Origin: RGIG4608 sp964413365
Lineage (GTDB): Bacteria; Bacillota; Clostridia; Oscillospirales; CAG-272
Length of the DNA: 33,520 nt
Direction of reading: 5' to 3'
NCBI GenBank assembly: GCA_964413365.1
Contig: CAYPRM010000016.1
Location: forward strand, 1-33,520
Shown here: in pieces, positions 7,522 through 14,545 of the stretch
Layout of the letters: every line of letters begins with the position of its first letter
Position numbering within the stretch: position 1 is the stretch's first letter
The notes under the pieces: model-generated
The model's database searches: none
What the model saw: the letters and a program-made list of their open reading frames with translations, nothing else
What the model was told of the DNA's origin: nothing
Translations under genes and position numbers: made by a program

Positions 7522-8301
7522 ATGCTTCAAACAGAAGGCAGACAGTACCACATCCCCGCTTCCTACGGCGAGGTAGGAAAATACTGCATCATTCCGGGAG
7601 ATCCCGGAAGGTGTGAAAAGATAGCGCAATACTTCGACGATCCCGTCTATCTTGACACAAACAGGGAGTTTTGTATCTGGAACGGCACGCTCCTTGGAGA
7701 AAAGGTCAGTGTATGCTCGACGGGTATCGGAGGTCCCTCGACGGCGATCGCCGTGGAGGAGCTGACCGCGTGCGGTGTTGAGACATTTATAAGAGTCGGC
7801 ACATGCGGCGGAATTGATCTTGACGTCAAGGCAGGAGATATCGTTATCGCTAACGGTGCGGTACGTCAGGATGGCACTTCTCTGGAGTATGCGCCTGCGA
7901 TCTTCCCTGCTGTTCCCTCGACGGACGTGCTTTTTGCACTCGCAGAGGCGGCAAGGGGTGAGAAGCACGACAGCCACATTGGTGTCGTTCAGGCGAAGGA
8001 CAGCTTCTACGGTCAGCACAGACCTGCGAAGATGCCGACCTCCTCTCAGCTTCTCTCACAATGGGATGCGTGGAAAAAGCTCGGTGTCAAGGGTAGTGAG
8101 ATGGAATCGGGCACGCTCTTTGTTGTCGCTTCCCTTCTCAAGGTTCGTGCAGGTGCGGTATTCTCGGTCGTTTGGAATCAGGAGCGTTACGATGCAGGGC
8201 TTGACACGGACGACGTGAAGAACGAGGACACCGATGCGGCAATCCGCGTTGCCGTTGAGGCGATCAAGCTCCTTATCGAGCAGGGCAGACAGGGCAAGTA
8301 A
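7522..8301 (+). CDS. udp: Uridine phosphorylase
   Basis: 259 residues, the NP-I nucleoside phosphorylase fold. IIPGDPGRCEKIA is the phosphate-binding start, CSTGIGGPSTAIAVEEL the ribose/phosphate loop, TFIRVGTCGGI the core strand, and GSEMESGTLF the ribose-binding Met-Glu. The order and spacing follow bacterial uridine phosphorylases more closely than purine phosphorylases. It splits uridine (often also deoxyuridine and thymidine) with phosphate into base and (deoxy)ribose-1-phosphate in the cytoplasm. It opens the nucleoside cluster and is followed by deoC 41 bases later. The start has an AGAGAGG ribosome binding site in a leader shared with the cyclophilin gene. Confidence 0.88.
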   Translation: MLQTEGRQYHIPASYGEVGKYCIIPGDPGRCEKIAQYFDDPVYLDTNREFCIWNGTLLGEKVSVCSTGIGGPSTAIAVEELTACGVETFIRVGTCGGIDLDVKAGDIVIANGAVRQDGTSLEYAPAIFPAVPSTDVLFALAEAARGEKHDSHIGVVQAKDSFYGQHRPAKMPTSSQLLSQWDAWKKLGVKGSEMESGTLFVVASLLKVRAGAVFSVVWNQERYDAGLDTDDVKNEDTDAAIRVAVEAIKLLIEQGRQGK

Positions 8302-8342
8302 TTATATCAGGCAGTTAAATAAATAAAAGGAGATATACGGAT

Positions 8343-9020
8343 ATGGAAATCAAGGAAATTCTTTCAAAGGTCGACCACACCCTTCTCTCTCAGAGCGCAA
8401 CATGGGCGGAGATCCGCTCCATCTGCGACGACGGTATGAAATACGGAACGGCATCCGTTTGTATTCCTGCCTCCTACGTAAAGCAGGCAAAGGAATATGT
8501 CGGCGACCGTCTCGCGATCTGCACCGTTATCGGCTTCCCGAACGGCTACAGCACGACCGCAACAAAGTGCTTCGAGACTGCTGACGCGGTGGCGAACGGT
8601 GCTGACGAGATCGACATGGTCATCAACATCGGCTGGCTCAAGGACGGCAGATACGACGAGCTTCTCTCCGAGATCAACGCGATCAAGGATGCGTGCTCGG
8701 GCAAGCTTCTCAAGGTAATAATCGAGACCTGCCTGCTCACCGACGAGGAGAAGATCAAAATGTGTGAGCTCGTATCCGAGAGCCGTGCGGACTACATCAA
8801 GACCTCCACGGGCTTCTCGACAGCAGGTGCAACAAGGCACGACGTTGAGCTGTTTGCCTCCCATGTAAGCGGCGGCACGCTCATCAAGGCGGCAGGAGGT
8901 ATCGCCTCCATCGCAGACGCTGAGGATTTTATCGCCCTCGGCGCATCAAGGCTCGGCACGAGCAGAATCGTAAAAATTGTAAAGACAGGAGAACAAAACG
9001 ATGGCAACACCACATATTAA
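8343..9020 (+). CDS. deoC: Deoxyribose-phosphate aldolase
   Basis: 225 residues, a complete class I aldolase barrel that cleaves 2-deoxyribose-5-phosphate to glyceraldehyde-3-phosphate and acetaldehyde. Lys153 in DYIKTSTGFS forms the Schiff base; Asp91 in DEIDMV and Lys182 in LIKAAGGI are the other active-site residues of the family. AAAGGAG lies about 10 nt before the ATG. Its last 20 bases overlap the start of deoD, so the two genes are translationally coupled. It completes the breakdown begun by the phosphorylases on both sides. Confidence 0.95.
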   Translation: MEIKEILSKVDHTLLSQSATWAEIRSICDDGMKYGTASVCIPASYVKQAKEYVGDRLAICTVIGFPNGYSTTATKCFETADAVANGADEIDMVINIGWLKDGRYDELLSEINAIKDACSGKLLKVIIETCLLTDEEKIKMCELVSESRADYIKTSTGFSTAGATRHDVELFASHVSGGTLIKAAGGIASIADAEDFIALGASRLGTSRIVKIVKTGEQNDGNTTY

Positions 9021-9741
9021 TGCAGAAAAGGGCGATTTCGGTAAGACCGTTCTCATGCCCGGCGATCCTCTTCGCGCAAAATTTATAGCTGAAAACTTCC
9101 TCGAGAACCCCGTTCTCGTAAACAACGTTCGTGGCGTTCAGGGCTACACGGGAACGTACAAGGGTACTAAGGTATCCGTAATGGCGAGCGGCATGGGAAT
9201 GCCCTCGATAGGTATCTATTCCTTCGAGCTCTACAACTTTATGGGCGTTGAAAATATCATTCGTATCGGTAGTGCAGGCACGATCAGACGCGACATCGCG
9301 CTTCGTGACATCGTAATGGGAATGGGCGCATGCACCAACTCCAACTACGCGGCGAACTTCAATCTCACCGGCACATACGCTCCCATAGCAAGCTACGAGA
9401 TCCTTCGCATCTGCACCGATATCGCCGAGGAAAAGGGTTACCGCTATCACGTCGGCAACCTTCTCTCCTCCGACACATTCTACCGCGATGCTCCCCCCAT
9501 GGCTGACGGAGCACTTCCCGACGCTATCTGGAACAAGATGGGCGTTATGGCAGTCGAGATGGAGGCTGCGGCTCTCTATATGAACGCCGCTCGCGCAGGA
9601 AAGCGCGCACTCGCGATCTGCACGATCTCCGACAGTCTTATCACGCACGAGAGCACGACCGCAGAGGAGCGTCAGAATTCCTTTACGGATATGATGACTC
9701 TCGCACTTGAAACCGCTGTAAAGCTTGACACTCTCGACTAA
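9001..9741 (+). CDS. deoD: Purine nucleoside phosphorylase, DeoD type
   Basis: 246 residues, the hexameric bacterial-type enzyme that phosphorolyses purine (deoxy)nucleosides. The N-terminus ATPHINAEKGDFGKTVLMPGDP is typical of DeoD; VEMEAAALY (from residue 185) binds ribose, and Asp211 in CTISDSL is the catalytic acid acting at purine N7. The ATG lies inside deoC with AGGAG just upstream. Six nucleotides past a GC-rich hairpin (9773-9797), T residues follow the gene, so expression may drop before deoB. Confidence 0.95.
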   Translation: MATPHINAEKGDFGKTVLMPGDPLRAKFIAENFLENPVLVNNVRGVQGYTGTYKGTKVSVMASGMGMPSIGIYSFELYNFMGVENIIRIGSAGTIRRDIALRDIVMGMGACTNSNYAANFNLTGTYAPIASYEILRICTDIAEEKGYRYHVGNLLSSDTFYRDAPPMADGALPDAIWNKMGVMAVEMEAAALYMNAARAGKRALAICTISDSLITHESTTAEERQNSFTDMMTLALETAVKLDTLD

Positions 9742-9772
9742 GAAATCGCTTATTTCGCAAGTAAATGTCGAT

Positions 9773-9809
9773 CCGCGGCGGCAGAACGCCGCCGCGGCAT
9801 CTGTTTTTT
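9773..9809 (+). terminator. GC-rich hairpin between deoD and deoB, possible attenuator
   Basis: A perfect 10-bp stem CCGCGGCGGC / GCCGCCGCGG with loop AGAAC. A six-T run begins six bases after the stem, more distant than in a classical terminator, so partial termination or 3' end protection is possible. It lies within a functionally continuous cluster. Confidence 0.5.
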
Positions 9810-9843
9810 GAAGAAAATTAGCAAAAGGATTGATGATAAATAT

Positions 9844-11004
9844 ATGAAAAAAAGAGTATTTTTGATAGTTCTCGATTCCTGCGGTGCAGGTCAGATGCCC
9901 GACTGTGCAAAATTCGGCGACCACGACTGCAACACGATAAAGAGAATATCCACCTCGCCCGAATTTTCCTGTGAGAACACGCGCAAGATGGGTATCGGAA
10001 ATATTGACGGGCTTGATTTTCTCGGCACGACCGACACTCCCACCGCCTGCGTTGCAAGGCTTGCGGAGCGTTCGATGGGCAAGGATACGACCATAGGACA
10101 TTGGGAGATCGCAGGTATCGTCTCCGATACTCCCCTCCCCACCTATCCGAACGGTTTTCCGCAGGAGCTTCTTGATGAATTTACCGCTCGCACGGGCAGA
10201 AGGGTGATATGCAATCTCCCCTATTCGGGCACGGATGTCATTCGCGATTACGGTGATGAGCATCTGCGCACGGGCGCGCTCATCGTCTACACGAGTGCGG
10301 ACAGCGTTTTCCAGATCGCCGCTCACGAGAGCATCGTCCCCCCCGAGCAGCTCTATGAATATTGCCGCATAGCACGCTCCATTCTCACGGGCGAGCACAG
10401 CGTCGGCAGAGTTATCGCGCGTCCCTTCGAGGGCACGCATCCCTTCAAGAGAACGGCCAACCGCCACGATTTCTCGCTTGAGCCATACGGCAAGACCGTC
10501 CTCGACGCGATCGTTGAGCAGGGCAAGACCGTTTATGCAATAGGCAAGATATTTGATATTTTCGCAGGCAGGGGAATCAGCTACAAGACCTTCACGCACT
10601 CCAACACGGAGGGCATGGAGCTTTCCCTTGACGCGCTCGATCACGATTTTGAGGGGCTTTGCTTTATCAATCTCGTTGATTTCGATATGCTCTACGGACA
10701 CCGCCAAGACGTCGATGGCTACGCAAGGGCGTTTGCCGAGTTCGACCGCTGGCTCCCGAGCTTTACGGAAAATATGCGCGATGACGATATCCTCATCATC
10801 ACCGCAGACCACGGCTGTGATCCCGGGGACGACCATACCGACCATACCCGTGAATACGTTCCCTGCATTATGTACGGTAAGAACGTAAAGCCGGGTAACC
10901 TCGGAACGAGAAGCACCTACGCCGACATCGCCGCCACCGTCGCGGATTACCTCGGCGTTGACTTCGATTGCCCCGGCACGCCGATGCTTGATTTTGAGGA
11001 ATAA
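9844..11004 (+). CDS. deoB: Phosphopentomutase
   Basis: 386 residues, close to the usual about 390. It interconverts (deoxy)ribose-1-phosphate and -5-phosphate, linking the phosphorylases to DeoC. VLDSCGAGQMPD at the N-terminus and TADHGCDPGDDHTDHTRE (from residue 320; Asp322, His323) hold the two manganese ions; TTIGHWE (residues 82-88) contains the active-site Thr that is phosphorylated in this family. The frame is open about 12 codons further up, but the ATG at 9844 gives the canonical MKKRVFLIVLDSCGAG start. Its Shine-Dalgarno, AAAGGA, is about 13 nt away, which is long. Confidence 0.94.
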   Translation: MKKRVFLIVLDSCGAGQMPDCAKFGDHDCNTIKRISTSPEFSCENTRKMGIGNIDGLDFLGTTDTPTACVARLAERSMGKDTTIGHWEIAGIVSDTPLPTYPNGFPQELLDEFTARTGRRVICNLPYSGTDVIRDYGDEHLRTGALIVYTSADSVFQIAAHESIVPPEQLYEYCRIARSILTGEHSVGRVIARPFEGTHPFKRTANRHDFSLEPYGKTVLDAIVEQGKTVYAIGKIFDIFAGRGISYKTFTHSNTEGMELSLDALDHDFEGLCFINLVDFDMLYGHRQDVDGYARAFAEFDRWLPSFTENMRDDDILIITADHGCDPGDDHTDHTREYVPCIMYGKNVKPGNLGTRSTYADIAATVADYLGVDFDCPGTPMLDFEE

Positions 11005-11132
11005 GACGGAAGATCGGGATTTTGAGTGATGCTTGCCTCGAGCATATCGACTTGTGAACGAACGCTCACCACCGCACGAGGCTCGTGCTGCAAAACGCAA
11101 AATCACCCCAAAAACCACCACGGAGGAAAATT

Positions 11133-11701
11133 ATGAAAAATGAAAAAATATCCCCCCGCGAGCTTTGTGTTCGCGCGGTGGAGGCTATGAAAAAATCCTA
11201 TTCACCCTACTCGGAATTCACCGTCGGTGCGGCTCTGCTCTGCGCGGACGGCACGGTCTACACGGGTGCAAACATTGAAAATGCGTCCTACACGCCAACC
11301 GTCTGTGCCGAGCGCGTCGCGATATTCTCCGCCGTCCACGCAGGCGAGCGTGATTTTTCCGCCATCGCGATCTGCGGCGGTTTGCGTGGCAAGGTCAAGG
11401 GCGTCTGCGCTCCCTGCGGTGTTTGCCGTCAGGTGATGACCGAGTTCTGTCCGCCCAATTTCAAGGTCTACCTCGTTACGAGCGTGGACGGAGATTTTGA
11501 GGAGACNNNNNNNNNNNNNNNNNNNNNNNNNNNNNNNNNNNNNNNNNNNNNNNNNNNNNNNNNNNNNNNNNNNNNNNNNNNNNNNNNNNNNNNNNNNNNN
11601 NNNNNNCGCCCAATTTCAAGGTCTACCTCGTTACGAGCGTGGACGGAGATTTTGAGGAGACCACGATAGGTGCGCTCCTTCCATATGTCTTTAAGCTTTA
11701 A
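11133..11701 (+). CDS. cdd: Cytidine deaminase, split by an artificial assembly gap
   Basis: The enzyme deaminates (deoxy)cytidine to (deoxy)uridine, feeding uridine phosphorylase. Zinc ligands are visible as Cys58 in TVCAERVA (with Glu60 as proton shuttle) and Cys95/Cys98 in APCGVCRQ, so it is the small homotetrameric type. GGAGG stands 6 nt before the ATG. A 100-N run at 11507-11606 interrupts it, flanked on both sides by the same 55 bases (11452-11506 and 11607-11661). If the two copies are merged, the frame continues without error to the stop at 11699-11701 and gives 137 residues ending in LPYVFKL, the normal length. Read literally across the Ns the frame would shift. I infer an intact gene in the organism. 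Confidence 0.9.
11452..11661 (+). other. Scaffold gap (100 N) between two copies of a 55-nt contig-end overlap
   Basis: The 55 bases before the N run (11452-11506) and the 55 bases after it (11607-11661) are identical. That is what unmerged contig ends sharing one k-mer of length 55 look like, joined by a placeholder of 100 Ns. The true gap size is then minus 55. Confidence 0.9.
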
Positions 11702-11717
11702 CAGGAGGAATTAAAAT

Positions 11718-12098
11718 ATGAAGATTGCATTGATCGCCCACGATAAAAAGAAGGATGCGATAATTGAACTTGCCAAGCAGTACAAGGACGTTCTTGCCGC
11801 TCACGAGCTATACGCGACGGGCACGACGGGAACGCTCATAATGGGTGAGACGGGACTTTTGATCCACAGAATGAAGAGCGGTCCGCTCGGCGGAGATCAG
11901 CAGATCGGCGCGATGCTCGCGGACGGGAAGCTTGACCTCATCATCTTCCTGCGTGATCCCCTCACCGCACAGCCCCATGAGCCGGATGTTTCCGCCCTCC
12001 TGCGACTCTGCGACGTTCAGAAGATCCCCCTCGCAACCAACGCATCCAGCGCAATAATCATGCTTGAGGCACTCAAAAATCATATTTATTTTAAATGA
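11718..12098 (+). CDS. mgsA: Methylglyoxal synthase
   Basis: 126 residues, the small homohexameric lyase that turns dihydroxyacetone phosphate into methylglyoxal and phosphate. IALIAHDKKK (His8), ATGTTGTLI (residues 33-41), GGDQQIGAML with catalytic Asp60, and FLRDPLTAQPHEPD (Asp80, His87) are all present in family order. AGGAGG stands before the ATG, 16 bases after the cdd stop, so it appears to be the last gene of the nucleoside cluster. It ends at a strong terminator. It could relieve triose-phosphate and phosphate stress when deoxynucleosides are broken down; that link is inference. Confidence 0.93.
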   Translation: MKIALIAHDKKKDAIIELAKQYKDVLAAHELYATGTTGTLIMGETGLLIHRMKSGPLGGDQQIGAMLADGKLDLIIFLRDPLTAQPHEPDVSALLRLCDVQKIPLATNASSAIIMLEALKNHIYFK

Positions 12099-12110
12099 TC
12101 TTACAAAAGC

Positions 12111-12144
12111 AAGCCCCGACTCAGAGAGTCGGGGCTTTGTTTGT
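12111..12144. terminator. Bidirectional terminator between mgsA and the minus-strand gene
   Basis: AAGCCCCGACTC / GAGTCGGGGCTT is a perfect 12-bp stem with an AGA loop, followed by TGTTTGT on the plus strand and GCTTTTG on the minus strand. Confidence 0.85.
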
Positions 12145-12252
12145 ATTGGATTGTTTGAAAATGCTTTCGTCGGTACAGCCGCCGACGTCAATGATCCGAT
12201 CGTCCTCGGTGGTGGCTTTCCGAATAAATATTTAGATTTTTTGAATATTTAT

Positions 12253-13224
12253 TCATTTGATGATATAATTTTCGATTCCCTTTTTCTCGAGGACCTCAAG
12301 GCGGCTCTGCAGGCTGCCGTCTCCGAGGTCGGTGATGGCGATAACGCCGCCGTAGCGCTCCGTAAAATATATCAGCGGTGCGAGCAGGCTATGGAGCTCC
12401 TCCGCGGTCGCCTCTCCAAGCTCGAGCAGGTAAAAATCCGCCACGGAGAGCAATCCTGCGACCATTCCTGCATTATCCGCATCGGTTATGAACGAATATG
12501 TCAGCTCAACGCCGACGGGGGTGGTCGGGCACGCAAGCTTGAGATCCACAAGGTAGGATTGGTACATCGCAAGCTCCGAGCGTGTCATATCCTCGCCAAA
12601 GCTGACGGCGATCTGGTTAAATCCGTGCTCCGTTGCCTCAAGCAAGACCGCAAGCTCCTGTGCCTTGACCTCGATCCTCTCCTTAGCGTCAAGAGCAGTG
12701 CCAAGGTCGGATCTCAGGCGTCCGAAGGCGAAATCGTTATAGTACTGAAAATGGTTGTTAAGCCTTGTGAGCGTTAGGTTTTCCCTGTGGCCAAGCCCAA
12801 GCTCCTCCACCGTATCCGAGGAATATAGCAGGTCGCCGTTAGGGTATCTGAGGTCGAAAAAGAGGGCGTTTCCGCTCGCTCTTGCCTCCGAGGTCTGGTC
12901 GGAAAGGCTGTTCTCCGCGCTCGCCGTGCTCATATCGACGGCGTAGGCGTTGAGGATCACGCTCGGCGGTGTCTTGTTGACCTCGGGCACAAGGTCCGAG
13001 CCTGCCGCAGAGGGTGGGGTGGTCGTTCCCGAGGCGTCGTCCGCCTTTTTGCCGAGAATATTGCCGAGAATTATCGCAAATATCAGCGTCACGAGCACGC
13101 ACGCGAGTACGACGATCGGCGTGCGGTTGACCTTTTTCATTTTCGAAAAGCTCCCGTCGCGCGAAAGCTTGCCGCTCTTGTAAATGTTGCTTCTGCCGCC
13201 GCCGCGGCGCAGGTTGCTTGACAT
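12253..13224 (-). CDS. Membrane-anchored protein of unknown function, possible TIM-barrel ectodomain
   Basis: 323 residues. A basic N-terminus (MSSNLRRGGGRSN) is followed by one membrane helix at about residues 36-57, a low-complexity Ser/Thr/Pro linker, and a 240-residue domain outside the cell. In that domain alternating strands and acidic or aromatic turns (NALFFDLRYPNGD, FNQIAVSFGED, VGVELTYSFITDADN, ADFYLLEL, GVIAITDLGDGS) look like a beta/alpha barrel of the glycoside-hydrolase-like kind, but I see no clear catalytic DxxDxDxE-type motif. The start at 13224 has GGGAGGGG directly upstream; the frame is open up to 13266 but has no ribosome binding site there. It is divergent from the exonuclease pair. 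I do not recognise a named family. Confidence 0.6.
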   Translation of the reverse strand: MSSNLRRGGGRSNIYKSGKLSRDGSFSKMKKVNRTPIVVLACVLVTLIFAIILGNILGKKADDASGTTTPPSAAGSDLVPEVNKTPPSVILNAYAVDMSTASAENSLSDQTSEARASGNALFFDLRYPNGDLLYSSDTVEELGLGHRENLTLTRLNNHFQYYNDFAFGRLRSDLGTALDAKERIEVKAQELAVLLEATEHGFNQIAVSFGEDMTRSELAMYQSYLVDLKLACPTTPVGVELTYSFITDADNAGMVAGLLSVADFYLLELGEATAEELHSLLAPLIYFTERYGGVIAITDLGDGSLQSRLEVLEKKGIENYIIK

Positions 13225-13303
13225 AATTCCCCTCCCGTCCTTGTTCTGAATTTTATCATACATCATTTTTATTAATATTCTGTGAACAAATGCCCCTTTG
13301 CCG

Positions 13304-13332
13304 TTGAAAAGTTCGCGGATATATGGTATACT
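13304..13332 (+). promoter_or_regulatory. Sigma-A promoter of the YhaO/YhaN-like pair
   Basis: TTGAAA (13304-13309), 17-nt spacer, TATACT (13327-13332). The bases from the -10 onward, TATACTGTGGTAGGAATTG, match those at 3635-3653 in 17 of 19 positions. Confidence 0.7.
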
Positions 13333-13393
13333 GTGGTAGGAATTGAAATTTTTTATTAAAAATCATAAAATCTACCACGGAGGATTTTACATC

Positions 13394-14524
13394 ATGAAGA
13401 TACTACACATAGCGGATCTACATCTTGACAGCGCGTTTTCGGGCCTTGGGGTGGAGGAATCGGCGAGGCGGCGCGCGGAGCTGAGGGCTTGCTTCGCAGA
13501 CACGATGCGTCTTGCGGCGGAGCGCGGTGTATCGCTCGTCCTGATCGCAGGTGATCTGTTTGACACACCCTTCTGCTCCGTCGAGACGCGCAGGGCGGTC
13601 TTTGATGCGATAAGGGCTGTTGGCTGTCCCGTGGTCATCGCTCCGGGTAATCACGATCACTACACCAAAAACGGCACTTACGCTGACAAGGCGTTACCCG
13701 AAAATGCATATATTTTTACATCAAACGCACCATCGGCGTTCGATTTTGACGATCTCGGCGTCAGCGTCGTAGGCTACGCATTTACATCGGACAGGTACGA
13801 GGACGATCCCCTCGCAGCTCCCCTGCCCCTCTCCCGAGAAAACGTAAACATTTTATGCGCACACGCAGAGCTTGGTGCAAGGCTTTCAAAATATGCTCCG
13901 ATAAGTCCCAACGCGATAGCGCGCGCAGGCTTTGCATACGCGGCACTCGGACACGTTCACGTCGCGCCGGAGCCTATGGTGGCAGGTGCTACGACGATCG
14001 CTTACAGCGGATTTATGCAGGGCAGGAGCTTTGACGAGCCCTCTGCGGGCGGTGCGTACATTGTGGATCTCGACATTCACACACGCGAGATATCGCTTGA
14101 GAGGATCTGCACATCCCGTCTCAGGTACGAGATAGAGAGGCTCGACATCACATCCGCCGAGCGTGAGGATGACGTTATAGCGGCGATATCCCGTCTTATC
14201 GGGGATCGCGGCTACGGTGCCGACACGGCACTTCGAGTGATCCTCTGCGGATCCGTTCCGTCCTATCTGACACTCCGCACGGACTCGCTCGAGCGTGCGC
14301 TCGGCAACGTGGGGCTTGCGCTTCTTCAGATAAGAGATCTCACCGTGGCGAATTTCGATCTCGTCTCGCTCGCAGATGATGCGACGATCCGCGGAGAGCT
14401 TTACAGGACGCTCCTTCCCTCCCTCGATTCCGAGGATGCGGACGAGAGAGTGCGCGCGTCCCTTGCATTGCGATTTGCCCTTGCCGCCCTCGACAAGAGG
14501 GAGTTCGGCACGGATCAGGGCTGA
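13394..14524 (+). CDS. DNA repair exonuclease subunit, SbcD/YhaO-like metallophosphoesterase
   Basis: 376 residues. All metal-binding motifs of the calcineurin-like phosphoesterase fold are present in order: IADLHLD (Asp8, His10), AGDLFD (Asp54), GNHDH (Asn86, His87) and GHVH (His187, His189). This is the Mre11/SbcD type, closest in layout to Bacillus YhaO. With its ATPase partner it would process broken or blocked DNA ends in the cytoplasm. The ATG at 13394 has GGAGGA about 10 nt upstream; an upstream extension of the frame has none. The downstream ATPase gene starts 21 bases after the stop, the standard pairing, and both share the promoter at 13304-13332. Confidence 0.87.
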   Translation: MKILHIADLHLDSAFSGLGVEESARRRAELRACFADTMRLAAERGVSLVLIAGDLFDTPFCSVETRRAVFDAIRAVGCPVVIAPGNHDHYTKNGTYADKALPENAYIFTSNAPSAFDFDDLGVSVVGYAFTSDRYEDDPLAAPLPLSRENVNILCAHAELGARLSKYAPISPNAIARAGFAYAALGHVHVAPEPMVAGATTIAYSGFMQGRSFDEPSAGGAYIVDLDIHTREISLERICTSRLRYEIERLDITSAEREDDVIAAISRLIGDRGYGADTALRVILCGSVPSYLTLRTDSLERALGNVGLALLQIRDLTVANFDLVSLADDATIRGELYRTLLPSLDSEDADERVRASLALRFALAALDKREFGTDQG

Positions 14525-14545
14525 CGGTTGGAGGACAGGAACGAT

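Noticed and set aside
8929..11121. 730-codon open frame antisense to deoD and deoB
   Set aside because: Antisense shadow of two well-recognised genes with no domain of its own.
11507..11606. Frameshifted or broken cytidine deaminase pseudogene
   Set aside because: The frame is restored exactly when the duplicated 55-nt contig end is merged, so this is an assembly artefact.
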